Source: Pseudomonas chlororaphis
GTDB taxonomy: Bacteria; Pseudomonadota; Gammaproteobacteria; Pseudomonadales; Pseudomonadaceae
DNA length: 64,000 bases
Direction of reading: 5' to 3'
Assembly (NCBI RefSeq): GCF_001921865.1
Contig: NZ_MSCT01000015.1
Location: 62,001 to 126,000, forward strand
Each line of letters starts with the position of its first letter. Within the stretch, counting starts at the first letter, position 1. The notes below the pieces were generated by a model, which worked only from the letters and a program-made list of their open reading frames with translations, made no database searches and had not been told where the DNA came from. The position numbers were made by a program, and so were the translations under genes. Shown here piece after piece: positions 1 to 8,453 of the stretch.

Positions 1-945
1 CTCCTGGCCCACCCCGAACTGGCCCAGTACGAGGCCAATCCACGGGTCATCCGCAAGCGCCGCCTCTCGCCGGCCGGCCAGGTGGGCATCGTCACCGGCG
101 GCGGCTCCGGCCACGAGCCGGCCTTTCTCGGCTATGTCGGCCCGGGCCTGGTGGACGCCGTGGCGGTCGGCGAAATCTTCTCCTCGCCCACCGCCAAGAG
201 CTTCTTCGACGCCTTCCGCGCCGCCGACCAGGGCGCGGGGGTGGCCTGCCTGTACGGCAACTATGCCGGCGACAACATGAACGTGAAGCTGGCGATGAAG
301 ATGGCCGCCAGCAAGGACATGCGGATCCGCACCGTGGTGGCCAACGACGACGTGGCTTCCGCGCCCCGCGAAGAGACAGGCAAACGCCGCGGCGTGGCCG
401 GCGAGATTTTCATGTGGAAGATCGGCGGCGCAGCGGCGGCAAAAGGTTATGACCTGGACGGGGTGATCGGCGTGGCGCAAAAGGCCGTCGACCAGTGCCG
501 CTCGATTGGCGTCGGCCTCACGCCCTGCACCATTGCGGCCGTGGGCAAACCCAACTTCCAGATCGCCCCCGGGACAATGGAACTGGGCATCGGCCATCAT
601 GGCGAACCCGGCATCCAGGTCGTCCCGGTCGAGTCCGCCGCCGCCATGGCCGAACGCATGCTCGCGCCGATCCTCGGCGATCGCGACTTCAGCCGCGACG
701 ACAGCGTGGTGGTGCTAGTTTCCGGCCTCGGCGCGACGCCAGTGATGGAGCTGTACATCTTCTACGCCGAAGTCGAGCGCCAGCTCACGGCCAAGGGGCT
801 GAAGATCCACCGCTGCTATGTCGGCAACTACTTCACCTCCCTGGAAATGATGGGTGTGACCCTGACCTTGCTGGGCCTGGATGCCGAGCTGAAAACCCTG
901 ATCGACCACCCCTGCCGCTCCATCGGCATGACCCAGGCGGAGTGA
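1..945 (+). CDS. dhaK: Dihydroxyacetone kinase, substrate-binding subunit DhaK (5' end outside window)
   Basis: The reading frame is open from base 1 and the protein already runs in frame before the first internal start (GTG at 82), so the true start lies left of the window. The visible 314 residues match the DhaK fold: a glycine-rich GGGSGHEPA loop, a GNYAGDNMN segment, and ELGIGHHGEPG, which carries the histidine that binds the ketone substrate covalently as a hemiaminal in this family. DhaK acts with DhaL, encoded 3 bp downstream, to phosphorylate dihydroxyacetone or a related short keto-sugar such as erythrulose. The phosphate donor (ATP or a DhaM phosphotransfer protein) cannot be told from this window. 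The substrate is inferred from the family only. Confidence 0.9.
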   Translation, partial: LLAHPELAQYEANPRVIRKRRLSPAGQVGIVTGGGSGHEPAFLGYVGPGLVDAVAVGEIFSSPTAKSFFDAFRAADQGAGVACLYGNYAGDNMNVKLAMKMAASKDMRIRTVVANDDVASAPREETGKRRGVAGEIFMWKIGGAAAAKGYDLDGVIGVAQKAVDQCRSIGVGLTPCTIAAVGKPNFQIAPGTMELGIGHHGEPGIQVVPVESAAAMAERMLAPILGDRDFSRDDSVVVLVSGLGATPVMELYIFYAEVERQLTAKGLKIHRCYVGNYFTSLEMMGVTLTLLGLDAELKTLIDHPCRSIGMTQAE

Positions 946-948
946 ACC

Positions 949-1593
949 ATGAGCCAGCATTTTTCCAGCCTCGACGGCAGCGCCATCGTCACCGACCTGG
1001 TGACGGTGATCGTCGCCAACCGCGAGTACCTCAGTGAAGTGGACGGCGCCATCGGCGACGGCGACCACGGCATCAACATGGCCAAGGGGTTCGCCCACTG
1101 CGGCCGGTCCCTCGCCGGGCGCCAGCTCGACCTGGCCGAGGCTCTCGACGAATTGACCCTGAGCCTGATGGAGGGCATCGGCGGCTCCATGGGCCCGCTC
1201 TACGGCAGCCTGTTTATCGGCATGGCCAACGAGGTGCGCGGCCGCCAGCGGATCGACGCGGCCAACTTCGCCCGACTGTTGCGCGGCGGCCTGAGTTCAT
1301 TGCAAGACATCACCGATGCCGGGGTGGGCGACAAGTGCCTGATGGACACCCTGATTCCCGCGGTGGAGGCTTTCGAGCAGGCCGAGGCCGGCGGTGCCTC
1401 GTTCAAGGAAGGGTTGCAACGGATGAAGAGCGCGGCGTCCCAGGGCCGGGATTCGACCCGCGACCTGGTGGCGAAGATCGGGCGCGCCAGCCGCCTGGGC
1501 GAGCGCTCGCTGGGGGTACTGGATGCCGGCGCCGTGTCCTGCTGCCTGATCCTCACGCAACTGGCGGACTCGGTGGAACCGCGCCTGGCCTGA
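949..1593 (+). CDS. dhaL: Dihydroxyacetone kinase, nucleotide-binding subunit DhaL
   Basis: This 214-residue protein starts 3 bp after the dhaK stop, so the two are surely co-translated. The motif IGDGDHG near residue 42 supplies the aspartates that hold Mg-nucleotide in DhaL proteins, and GGSMGPLYG near residue 80 matches the second phosphate-binding segment. The length is normal for a stand-alone DhaL. It should phosphorylate the ketose held by DhaK. No regulator is visible on this side. A degenerate REP-like sequence follows the gene and the next gene points the other way. Confidence 0.9.
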   Translation: MSQHFSSLDGSAIVTDLVTVIVANREYLSEVDGAIGDGDHGINMAKGFAHCGRSLAGRQLDLAEALDELTLSLMEGIGGSMGPLYGSLFIGMANEVRGRQRIDAANFARLLRGGLSSLQDITDAGVGDKCLMDTLIPAVEAFEQAEAGGASFKEGLQRMKSAASQGRDSTRDLVAKIGRASRLGERSLGVLDAGAVSCCLILTQLADSVEPRLA

Positions 1594-1597
1594 AGCC

Positions 1598-1660
1598 CTG
1601 TCGCGGGCCGGCTCGCTGCTGCAAAGGCGCCAAAACCTTCGCGGCACGGGCCGGCCCGGG
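1598..1660. repeat. Degenerate REP-like inverted sequence
   Basis: The stretch between dhaL and the convergent immunity gene contains CTGTCGCGGGCCGGCTCGC followed by a partly complementary GCGGCACGGGCCGGCCCGGG. It resembles the CGCGAGCAAGCTCGC core of the REP family elsewhere in this window but is poorly conserved. It may act as a weak transcript end. Confidence 0.4.
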
Positions 1661-1665
1661 CGGGC

Positions 1666-2388
1666 TCAATAGCGCCCAGGCAAAAACCCGAGCTCCACCA
1701 GCTTGATATCGGTGTCCCCCACCACCTGCACATGCTGGACGTTCTTCTCGTCCATGACGCCGGGGCAGGAAACGACAATGGTTCCCCTGGATCGAGTAGG
1801 ACGCAGCTCGGCGACCTCCGGGAAATCGGCCGCCACCAGAGGGTGTGGACAGTAGCCGATCCAACCGATGGTCTGGCGGTCCTGGAACACTCGCTGTTTG
1901 CGAAAGTACTCATTGGGAGCGGCCACGCCCCAGTAGATTTCCGGCCAGAGATCGACCGCCGCATTCATCAACTCGACAATGCCCTGTCGAGGATTCCGCA
2001 GGCAACGAACCAAGGTCCCGGCCTCGGAAAACTCGATGCCCGCAGGCAACGTACCGCCACTGCGTGCGTGATAGGTGAGCGAAAGCCCGCCCTTGAGCGG
2101 ATCGTCTATCCCGTTCCACAGCACAAAACTCATGTCGTTGACGTCGGAGTCCGCGTCTTTCCAGGACGCTGCTTCGCGCCGCAAGCTGTCCGGGTCGAGC
2201 AGCACATTGTGCGTCAGGCCGTCGTCCTTGCCTTCGGCGCACAAGAACCAGTGCTTGAGAATGGGGTCGATCTCGCCGATCGCCTTGAGAAAGGCCAGGC
2301 TCCTGTCGATCTGCTCCTGCTCGGTAACCCGGGAAATCTTCTGCTTATCGAAGCTCAGCTTGAAATTGAAACGCTTGAATGTATCCAT
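1666..2388 (-). CDS. Probable T6SS immunity protein (TsiT-position, Imm52-like)
   Basis: This 240-residue cytosolic protein has no signal peptide or membrane segment. It is the last gene of the PAAR-chaperone-nuclease cassette, 17 bp after the effector stop, which is where the cognate immunity gene (tsiT in P. aeruginosa) lies. The sequence resembles Imm52-type immunity proteins by general look (SFVLWNGIDD, a WPEIYWGVAAPNEYFRKQ segment), but this family call is from memory. The start is placed at the ATG at 2388 because GGAG lies 5 nt upstream; the GTG two codons earlier overlaps that GGAG. It should bind and block the neighbouring nuclease in sister cells. Confidence 0.7.
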   Translation of the reverse strand: MDTFKRFNFKLSFDKQKISRVTEQEQIDRSLAFLKAIGEIDPILKHWFLCAEGKDDGLTHNVLLDPDSLRREAASWKDADSDVNDMSFVLWNGIDDPLKGGLSLTYHARSGGTLPAGIEFSEAGTLVRCLRNPRQGIVELMNAAVDLWPEIYWGVAAPNEYFRKQRVFQDRQTIGWIGYCPHPLVAADFPEVAELRPTRSRGTIVVSCPGVMDEKNVQHVQVVGDTDIKLVELGFLPGRY

Positions 2389-2405
2389 GAGCACTCCATA
2401 CGGTC

Positions 2406-3227
2406 TCAGGCGGTTAAGTCTGGGTTCTGCTTGTAGTACTCGTCCAGCGCCTTTTTCTCCTCGCGACGCACGTCCTCGTACTCCTCATGATCCTTGGTGC
2501 CTGGCATCGGATTCCAATAAGCCGTCAGGTTGGTGAGCCCGTCCTCTTCGTACCTTTCGGAGCAATATTCGTAAACCTCCCGCTGCAGAAAATGCCACTC
2601 TAGCTTCACCGGCGGAGTGGGCTTGGCCTTGCCTGCCTGGGTGTGCGCCTTGACGATCAGATCCTTCTCCAGGCTCTTGGCAAACTTCGGATGCTTGAAC
2701 CCGAGGATGAGCATGAACTTGTAGTTGGCCTTGGCCTCTTGCAGGGTACAGCGGCTTTTCACAAAACCATCCCAATCGGTCGCACTCCACAACCACTCCC
2801 AGGGAAACGGGAAGTTGGTGACCCAGTTTTGGTAGCGGCTCGACAAGTCACTCATGCTGTGTCCCTTGCCGTTGACGGGAATGTACATATGCCCGTCTTC
2901 GGGCGGACACTTCACACAGTCTTTCTTTTGGGTTTTACAGTCTCGCTCAGCCTCCTGGGTTCGATCCCGGGTGCCGGCCTTGGGCAGCACCTCGGGCTTG
3001 GTTCCGGGCAGCGGCAACGGCCTGGGGCTCGGCAGGGGAACCGGCCTGGGGAGGGTTTCCGGGATCGGGGCCGGCAACGGTCGGGGCGGCGGCATGGGCA
3101 GCCGGGGCGGCGCCGGCATGGGTATGTCGAACGGCAACCTCGGCCCGCTGCGCGGCAACGGCATACGCAAACCGCCGGTCATGGGAGGCGCCAATTGCGC
3201 CACGGACCCGCTAATGAAACTGGTCAT
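2406..3227 (-). CDS. tseT: T6SS nuclease effector, TseT-like, Tox-REase-5 domain
   Basis: The protein has 273 residues. Residues 1-80 are strongly proline-rich with repeated P-R-P-L-P units and no membrane segment. The C-terminal half matches the Tox-REase-5 restriction-endonuclease-fold toxin: SSRYQNWVTNFP, then WDGF with Asp153, a short Cys-containing loop, and Glu164-Ala-Lys166 as the E-x-K catalytic element. Such toxins cut DNA in the target cell. The start overlaps the co-chaperone stop (ATGA), showing translational coupling. Gene order PAAR, DUF4123 protein, small co-chaperone, Tox-REase-5, immunity is the same as PA3904-PA3908 of P. aeruginosa (PAAR4-TecT-co-TecT-TseT-TsiT). The proline-rich head is the least conserved-looking part and may be the loading region. 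Confidence 0.85.
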   Translation of the reverse strand: MTSFISGSVAQLAPPMTGGLRMPLPRSGPRLPFDIPMPAPPRLPMPPPRPLPAPIPETLPRPVPLPSPRPLPLPGTKPEVLPKAGTRDRTQEAERDCKTQKKDCVKCPPEDGHMYIPVNGKGHSMSDLSSRYQNWVTNFPFPWEWLWSATDWDGFVKSRCTLQEAKANYKFMLILGFKHPKFAKSLEKDLIVKAHTQAGKAKPTPPVKLEWHFLQREVYEYCSERYEEDGLTNLTAYWNPMPGTKDHEEYEDVRREEKKALDEYYKQNPDLTA

Positions 3228-3607
3228 TCAGGCATCCCTGTCTTGAGTGCGGCCCGCCAGGCCCGTTGTCCCTGGACAAAATCCATGACGCTTTCGTAAT
3301 CGTGAAAACGCTGCTCCGGGGTGTCGCTCACCGGCCGCTGCATCCAGCGGATAAATCCGGGGGTTTCTTCGAAACCGGGAAATTGCAGGCCAAACCGCAT
3401 GAAATTCTCGACCGCGTCAGGCTCCTCGATACCCAGTGCCCAGGCTTTTTCCCGGTAGTCCTTGAGGTACTGGATCGTCTGCCACTGTCCTTTTTGCTCA
3501 AGCCATTGAGGATTGTGCTCACGGATCTCGAGCATGATCTTTTCGATCACATCATTTTGCCGAACCTGCTCCAGCGCCTTCAGCTGGTCTGCCGTCAACT
3601 CAAGCAT
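3224..3607 (-). CDS. T6SS effector co-chaperone (co-TecT-like)
   Basis: This is an acidic, helix-rich protein of 127 residues without signal peptide. Its start lies inside the end of the DUF4123 chaperone gene (8-bp overlap) and its stop overlaps the effector start by 4 bp, so the three are coupled. In the P. aeruginosa TseT cassette the gene in this position encodes the co-chaperone that binds the DUF4123 chaperone and releases the effector onto PAAR. Function here is inferred from position and size; no catalytic motif is seen. Confidence 0.75.
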   Translation of the reverse strand: MLELTADQLKALEQVRQNDVIEKIMLEIREHNPQWLEQKGQWQTIQYLKDYREKAWALGIEEPDAVENFMRFGLQFPGFEETPGFIRWMQRPVSDTPEQRFHDYESVMDFVQGQRAWRAALKTGMPE

Positions 3608-4169
3608 GGCGAGCCTCCTGCCCGACCCGATAGTAGGTCTGGTACGCCAGCACCAGCGGCTGCCAGATCTGCCAGCGATCCAGCGGCAACATCAGGGCCA
3701 TGCGTTGTTCGTTGTCCAGCACGCTCTCCAGGCCACGCCGGACCACCGGGTTGTAATAACGAAACAGCGCCCTGCGGCCATCCGGCAGGCGGGTGAACAA
3801 ATGGGAGCGCAAATGGTTGCTCAAGGCTTCGTAGGAGCGCTCGCTCCACAACCACGACACCAGCGGCGATTTCTGGTCCCGTTCGATCAGCCAGTCGAGC
3901 AGTTGGGTGGCTGCGTCGCTCTCCCCCACGAACGCCACCAGCGCCGGCCCCGCCCGGCTGATTTCGTCCAGCTCGGTACCGGCCAGCAGCCATTCGACCT
4001 GGACCGCCGCGCCGGCGGCGTCCAGGCGGTTCTCCAGCGTCAGGTAGCGGGCGCCATCCACCAGCACATAAAACCGGGTTTCCGGATGCTGCTCCAGGCA
4101 ATGACGAATATGGTTACGAAAGTGCAGGACACTCGGATCGGGTCGGCATCCATTGCCAGCGACACTCAT
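3600..4169 (-). CDS. DUF4123 T6SS effector chaperone (TecT-like)
   Basis: The 189-residue protein shows the DUF4123 pattern: FYVLVDGARY near residue 35, a GPALV segment near residue 80, and SWLWSERSYEALSNHLRSHL followed by DGRRALFRYYNP in the middle. DUF4123 proteins hold a T6SS effector and load it onto a VgrG or PAAR tip. The gene starts 2 bp after the PAAR stop and overlaps the co-chaperone by 8 bp. No vgrG, hcp or structural T6SS gene is in the window, so the cassette must rely on an apparatus encoded elsewhere. Confidence 0.88.
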   Translation of the reverse strand: MSVAGNGCRPDPSVLHFRNHIRHCLEQHPETRFYVLVDGARYLTLENRLDAAGAAVQVEWLLAGTELDEISRAGPALVAFVGESDAATQLLDWLIERDQKSPLVSWLWSERSYEALSNHLRSHLFTRLPDGRRALFRYYNPVVRRGLESVLDNEQRMALMLPLDRWQIWQPLVLAYQTYYRVGQEARHA

Positions 4170-4171
4170 GG

Positions 4172-4564
4172 TCAGCCCCCCAGGCTTTGCAGCGGAACAA
4201 AGGTTTCATTGCGCTGCGCCGCCGCCAACAGGCACGGCAGGCAGAGCCCGGGAATCTTGATCACCGGCGTCACCGCGGCGGCGCTGGCCTGTTGCCCGAT
4301 GATCACGCTGGCCGATCCGCTCACCACCACATTGCCGTGGTTACCCGTGGTCCCCAGGGTCGCGGCCGGCAGGCCGTTGATCAGCACATTGGAGACCACC
4401 GCGCTGGCCAGGGCGCTGCCGCAGGCCGTGGTGTCGGTCATCCGCGCCGCGCCGAGCCCATCGAACAACACGTCGGGCGAGCCCGACACAATCGGATTGC
4501 TGGCGTGCCCGGGCAGTGGGCAAGCCGTCAGATCGGTGACGCGCGCTGCAGGTTTTCCACTCAT
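4172..4564 (-). CDS. PAAR-domain T6SS tip protein
   Basis: This 130-residue protein begins with KPAARVTDLTAC, the defining PAAR-type N-terminus, followed by regular glycine-rich beta repeats (GSPDVLFDGLGAARMTD, VLINGLPAATLG, NVVVSGSASVIIG). Such proteins cap the VgrG spike and bind a metal with His/Cys ligands. The C-terminal tail is only about 30 residues, so it carries no toxin itself. It is the likely carrier for the Tox-REase-5 effector encoded three genes downstream. Confidence 0.9.
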   Translation of the reverse strand: MSGKPAARVTDLTACPLPGHASNPIVSGSPDVLFDGLGAARMTDTTACGSALASAVVSNVLINGLPAATLGTTGNHGNVVVSGSASVIIGQQASAAAVTPVIKIPGLCLPCLLAAAQRNETFVPLQSLGG

Positions 4565-4582
4565 GGCAATCTCCTTCGTTTG

Positions 4583-5236
4583 TCAGGTAGTGCGGGTCGT
4601 TTCCACACCATCGATCTGGAACAGGCCAAAGCGCCAGCAGGCATCTTCCACATCGAACAGCGCAAGCTGGCTGATCGCCGAGCCGCCAGCGTCGATCGGC
4701 GCGGCCAACTGCAATGCGTCAGCGGCGATTCGGTCCATCGCGGCGGGGGCCAGGTCGTCCAGTTCGTTGAGCTGCCGGTTGTAGTCCGGCGCGCCAACGC
4801 ATCGGTAGGCACCCAGCAAGTACTCGGGCAATTCGGTGTCCGACCATTGCAGGTAGTAGCCCTCGTCATCCCGCGCGGGGCGGGTCCAGGCCGTCAGTCC
4901 GACCGGGATCATTGCTTGTCGAGCGGTGCCGAGCAGGCAGTCGTTTCGGGCCGCGAAACCCAGGCAGATATTGAGTTTCAACCAACCGTCGGCGTGGCTC
5001 AGAAGCTGGGTGGGGTCGAACGATCGCAGCGGCACCACACGGAAGCCGCGCAGCGAGGAGGAACGCAGGTAAAGCTCCGCGTCCAATCGGGAAACGAACA
5101 CCCGGACCGTGGGCTCGTGAGCCTCGCCCACACAACTTATCTGCACCGGCGCCACGGCGGGCTGGTCATGAACACCAGTGACCGTGACCAGGCCATAAAG
5201 ACGAATAGAAGATCTCAATCCTTGAAACCGAACCAT
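4583..5236 (-). CDS. Unknown protein at the head of the PAAR effector cassette
   Basis: I do not recognise the family. From the ATG at 5236 the protein has 217 residues. An alternative start 16 codons earlier (5284) lacks a ribosome binding site, whereas GGGAGG lies at a good distance before 5236. The sequence is soluble-looking, rich in W, Y and D in its middle, with no signal peptide or transmembrane segment. It ends 18 bp before the PAAR gene, so it is probably the first gene of the operon. It could be a tip-associated adaptor, a second immunity factor or a baseplate-interacting protein; position is the only evidence. Confidence 0.65.
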   Translation of the reverse strand: MVRFQGLRSSIRLYGLVTVTGVHDQPAVAPVQISCVGEAHEPTVRVFVSRLDAELYLRSSSLRGFRVVPLRSFDPTQLLSHADGWLKLNICLGFAARNDCLLGTARQAMIPVGLTAWTRPARDDEGYYLQWSDTELPEYLLGAYRCVGAPDYNRQLNELDDLAPAAMDRIAADALQLAAPIDAGGSAISQLALFDVEDACWRFGLFQIDGVETTRTT

Positions 5237-5288
5237 CCTGTGCCCTCCCGGGCAATGCAATCCGGCCGCCACTCTAGCAATCAATAAG

Positions 5289-5306
5289 TGCGCAAAAAGT
5301 TGCGCA
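5289..5306. promoter_or_regulatory. Perfect 7-bp inverted repeat before the effector operon
   Basis: TGCGCAA and TTGCGCA are separated by AAAG, in the 156-bp gap between the lysR stop and the effector operon start. It could be a short terminator for lysR or an operator for the T6SS cassette. There is no T-run, which favours the operator reading slightly. Confidence 0.4.
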
Positions 5307-5392
5307 GTTGCCCTCGAAGCCTTGTGCAGACTGGCCTCGATAATCGTTTTACAAAATATTTCATCAACGGTGGCGTGCCCCAGCGGCCGGCC

Positions 5393-6277
5393 TCATTCAA
5401 CCTGCGCCCGAGATTCGCCCTTGACCTGCGCGATGTACCGCGCCACCGCCGGGGCCTTTTCGAAGCGGCGGTGGATCAGCGACAGCCAGGACGCGGCCGC
5501 ACTGCCCTGGATGGGTCGGTACAGCACATTGGGCAGGCCCACGTGCCCGACCACCGATTCGGGCACCACCGCCACGCCCTGCCCCAGGGACACCAGCGCC
5601 AGCACCGCTACCAGGCCACCGGGCTGCGGCCCGAGCCGCGGCGCGTAACCACCCTCGGCCGCGACCTGCAAAGTACCGCTGATCTGTTCGGGCAGGACGA
5701 ATATCTCGTTGTGCAGGTGCACCGGGGCGATCTCGGGCAACCGGCACAACCAGGACTGGGCCGGCAGCGCCAGGACAAAACCTTCGGCATCCAGGCGTAT
5801 CGCCTCCACCCCTTCGGGCAGGGTCATGGGCGAACGGATATAGCCGATGTCGAAACGCCCGTCGGCCACCAGCCCCGGCAAGCCCGCCATCGGACTTTCG
5901 CGCACGCTCAGGCTGACATCCGGGCAGTCCTGGCTGAAGCGCTGCACCTGCCGCTGCAACAGCCCCGCGTACACCGCCGATGCGACGTAGCCCAGTTCGA
6001 TATGGCCGATCTCGCCGCGCCCGGCGCGCTGGGCATTGCGCTGGGCGTACTCGAACTGGCGCACCGTGGCCTCGGCTTCGAGCACCAGCGCGGCGCCGGC
6101 TTCGGTGAGGCTGACCTCGCGTTGCTGGCGCACGAACAGGCGGGTGCCCAGGGCCTGTTCCATGTCCTGGATCTGCCGGCTCAGGGTCGGTGGTGCAATG
6201 CCCAGCTGCGCCGCGGCACGGGTGAAATTGCGCTGCCGGGCCACCGCCAGGAAATAGCGGAAATGACGGATTTCCAT
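5393..6277 (-). CDS. LysR-family transcriptional regulator
   Basis: This is a 294-residue LysR protein. Its N-terminal winged helix-turn-helix (RHFRYFLAVARQRNFTRAA, then LSRQIQDMEQALGTRLFVR) is followed by the usual effector-binding domain. It is transcribed away from the GlcG-like/MFS pair, so those genes are its probable targets. The effector is unknown. The length and the start at 6277 are normal for the family. Confidence 0.9.
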   Translation of the reverse strand: MEIRHFRYFLAVARQRNFTRAAAQLGIAPPTLSRQIQDMEQALGTRLFVRQQREVSLTEAGAALVLEAEATVRQFEYAQRNAQRAGRGEIGHIELGYVASAVYAGLLQRQVQRFSQDCPDVSLSVRESPMAGLPGLVADGRFDIGYIRSPMTLPEGVEAIRLDAEGFVLALPAQSWLCRLPEIAPVHLHNEIFVLPEQISGTLQVAAEGGYAPRLGPQPGGLVAVLALVSLGQGVAVVPESVVGHVGLPNVLYRPIQGSAAASWLSLIHRRFEKAPAVARYIAQVKGESRAQVE

Positions 6278-6283
6278 GGCTGT

Positions 6284-6300
6284 ATTAGCTCAAAGGTAAT
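6284..6300. promoter_or_regulatory. Candidate LysR operator (ATTA-N9-TAAT)
   Basis: The 103-bp gap between the divergent lysR and glcG-like genes contains ATTAGCTCAAAGGTAAT, which holds the T-N11-A dyad typical of LysR sites. It lies 7 bp from the lysR start, so it could serve autoregulation as well as activation of the divergent pair. Confidence 0.5.
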
Positions 6301-6380
6301 GAAGTGTTCCAACACGCCTAACAGAGCCGGCGAAGGCCCGGGCTAAGCTGGCCGGACCTTCACAGTAGAGAGCCCATGCC

Positions 6381-6878
6381 ATGCACGTCAAACCTCTTGT
6401 TCTGGCACTGATCACTTGCTGCAGCCTGCCTGCGGCCTTCGCCACAGAGCGCTCGGAAAGCATTGCCCAGAAAGCAATCCTGAATTTTGCCACGGCTCAG
6501 CAACTGCTCAAGGCCGCCCAGGAAACCGCCACCGCCAAGGGCTGGCCCTGCGCCGTGGCCATCGTCGACGACGGCGGCTGGCCCATTCTCAGCGCGCGCA
6601 TGGACGGTGCGCCTGTGGTCGCCGGCATCGAACTGGCCCAGGGCAAGGCGCGAACCTCAGCCTTGTTCAAGCGCCCTTCCGGCGACCTGGAAAACGCCAT
6701 CAACAGCGGACGCCAGGCGGCTATTACTTCGGGCCTGTTGATGATGAAAGGCGCGCAGCCGATCCGGGTCGACGGCCAGGTGGTCGGCGCCATCGGTATC
6801 AGCGCCGACACCCCGGCCCACGACGACGAAATCGCCCAGGCCGCCCTCGCCGTAATGAGCCAGCGCGTGTCGCCATGA
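6381..6878 (+). CDS. Exported GlcG/HbpS-family protein
   Basis: The protein has 165 residues with a clear signal peptide (hydrophobic residues 6-20, cleavage near AFA-TE). The rest is the GlcG/HbpS (DUF336) fold: AVAIVDDGGWPILSARMDGA, a KARTSALFKRPS segment and VVGAIGISADTPAHDDEIAQAA at the end. Members bind haem or small ligands, and many are of unknown function. Its stop overlaps the MFS start (ATGA), so the two are coupled and a periplasmic ligand-binding helper for the pump is possible. Confidence 0.85.
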   Translation: MHVKPLVLALITCCSLPAAFATERSESIAQKAILNFATAQQLLKAAQETATAKGWPCAVAIVDDGGWPILSARMDGAPVVAGIELAQGKARTSALFKRPSGDLENAINSGRQAAITSGLLMMKGAQPIRVDGQVVGAIGISADTPAHDDEIAQAALAVMSQRVSP

Positions 6879-8413
6879 GGCCGGCCAGCCCGCGCCTGAC
6901 CCTGCTCACCGCCTCCGGGGTCTGTTCGCTGATCGTGCTCGACACCAATATCGTCGCGGTGACCCTGCCGAGCATCGCCCGCGACCTGGGGGCCAACTTC
7001 GCCGATATCGAATGGGTGGTCAGTGCCTACATGCTGGCCTTCGCCGCCCTGCTGCTGCCCGCCGGCAGCCTGGCCGACCGCTTCGGACGCAAGCGCACCC
7101 TGTTCTGCGGCCTGGGGCTGTTCATCCTCGCCTCCCTCGCCTGCGGTGCCGCGCCCAACGTGCTGCTTCTCGATATCGCCCGGGCGATCAAGGGCGTCGG
7201 CGCCGCGTTGCTGCTGACCTCGGCCCTGGCCACCATCGGCCACACCTTCCACGACGAAGCCGAACGGGCCAGGGCCTGGGCATTCTGGGGCGCCTGCATG
7301 GGCGTGGCGATGACCGCCGCACCGACAATCGGCGGTCTGATCACCGAGTTCATCGGTTGGCGCTGGATCTTCTACCTCAACCTGCCGGTGGGCGGGCTGC
7401 TGATGTTGCTGGTGCTGCGGGCCATACCGGAATCGCGCGATACCCAGGCCGCGCGCCTCGACCCGTGGGGCAGCCTGGCCTTCAGCGCCAGCCTGCTGTG
7501 CCTGATCTGGGGCCTGATCGAAGCCAATCGCATCGGCTGGAGCCATCCGCTGACCTACGCCCGACTGTTGGCCGGCGTCGCATTGCTGGGGCTGTTCGTG
7601 CTGGTCGAGCGCATGCAGCGTCGGCCCATGATCGACCTGCAACTGTTCCGGCATCCGCGCTTCATCGGCGCCCTGTTGGGGATGTTCGCCTACGCCGGCT
7701 GCGCCCAGGTGATGATGACCCTGCTGCCGTTCTACCTGCAGAATGGCCTGGGCTTCTCGGCCATCGCTTCGGGGCTGGGCATGCTGCCGTTCGCCCTGAC
7801 CATGCTGGTCTGCCCGCGCATCGGCGTACGCCTGGCCACCCGCTATGCCCCGGCGACCTTGATGGCCGCCGGGCTGACCCTGGTCGGCGGCGGCAATCTG
7901 TTGGCGGCCTGGGCCGTGCAGGCTGGCGGCTACCTGAACTTCGCGCTGGCGATCGCGGTAACGGGCGCCGGGGCTGGCCTGCTCAACGGCGACACGCAGA
8001 AAAACATCATGGCCTGCGTCCCTCGCGACCGCGCCGGCATGGCCTCGGGCCTGAGCACCACCATGCGTTTCAGCGCCATCATGTTGGCCATTGGCGTGTT
8101 CGGCGCGCTGCTCGGCAGCCATGCCGAACAACGGCTGCAAGCCAGCCTGAGCAGGGCCGAAGCCCCCTGGCTCGATCTGGCCCCGGCGATTGCCTCGAAG
8201 GTAGTGGCCGGCGATATGCCCGCGGCGCTGGCGCTGCTGCCCGACGCGGCACGCCTGGTCGTCGCACCGCTGGCCCGCCAGGCCTTCGTCGACGGCTTCG
8301 CAGCGGTACTCTGGGTCGCCGGTATCCTCGCGCTGCTGGCGGCACTGACGGTCGGCGCATTGATGCGCAAGCCACTGCCGAGCCTGACGGCGTTTGCGCT
8401 TCGCCCGGAGTAA
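6875..8413 (+). CDS. MFS drug transporter of the DHA2 (14-TM) family
   Basis: From the ATG at 6875 (overlapping the previous stop) the protein has 512 residues with about 14 hydrophobic segments. It shows LADRFGRKRTLF (motif A) between helices 2 and 3 and APTIGGLITEFIGWRWIFYLNLP (the motif C and following region of the EmrB/QacA group). These are proton-driven exporters of hydrophobic compounds. Substrates cannot be read from sequence. Expression is probably controlled by the divergent LysR protein. Confidence 0.88.
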   Translation: MRPASPRLTLLTASGVCSLIVLDTNIVAVTLPSIARDLGANFADIEWVVSAYMLAFAALLLPAGSLADRFGRKRTLFCGLGLFILASLACGAAPNVLLLDIARAIKGVGAALLLTSALATIGHTFHDEAERARAWAFWGACMGVAMTAAPTIGGLITEFIGWRWIFYLNLPVGGLLMLLVLRAIPESRDTQAARLDPWGSLAFSASLLCLIWGLIEANRIGWSHPLTYARLLAGVALLGLFVLVERMQRRPMIDLQLFRHPRFIGALLGMFAYAGCAQVMMTLLPFYLQNGLGFSAIASGLGMLPFALTMLVCPRIGVRLATRYAPATLMAAGLTLVGGGNLLAAWAVQAGGYLNFALAIAVTGAGAGLLNGDTQKNIMACVPRDRAGMASGLSTTMRFSAIMLAIGVFGALLGSHAEQRLQASLSRAEAPWLDLAPAIASKVVAGDMPAALALLPDAARLVVAPLARQAFVDGFAAVLWVAGILALLAALTVGALMRKPLPSLTAFALRPE

Positions 8414-8427
8414 CGTCCACAGAGCCA

Positions 8428-8452
8428 GCCGCACCACTATAGTTGGTGCGGC
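8428..8452. terminator. Hairpin after the MFS gene
   Basis: GCCGCACCA and TGGTGCGGC form a perfect 9-bp stem with a 7-nt loop, 14 bp after the MFS stop. No T-run follows, so termination would be weak or Rho-assisted. Confidence 0.5.
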
Positions 8453-8453
8453 C

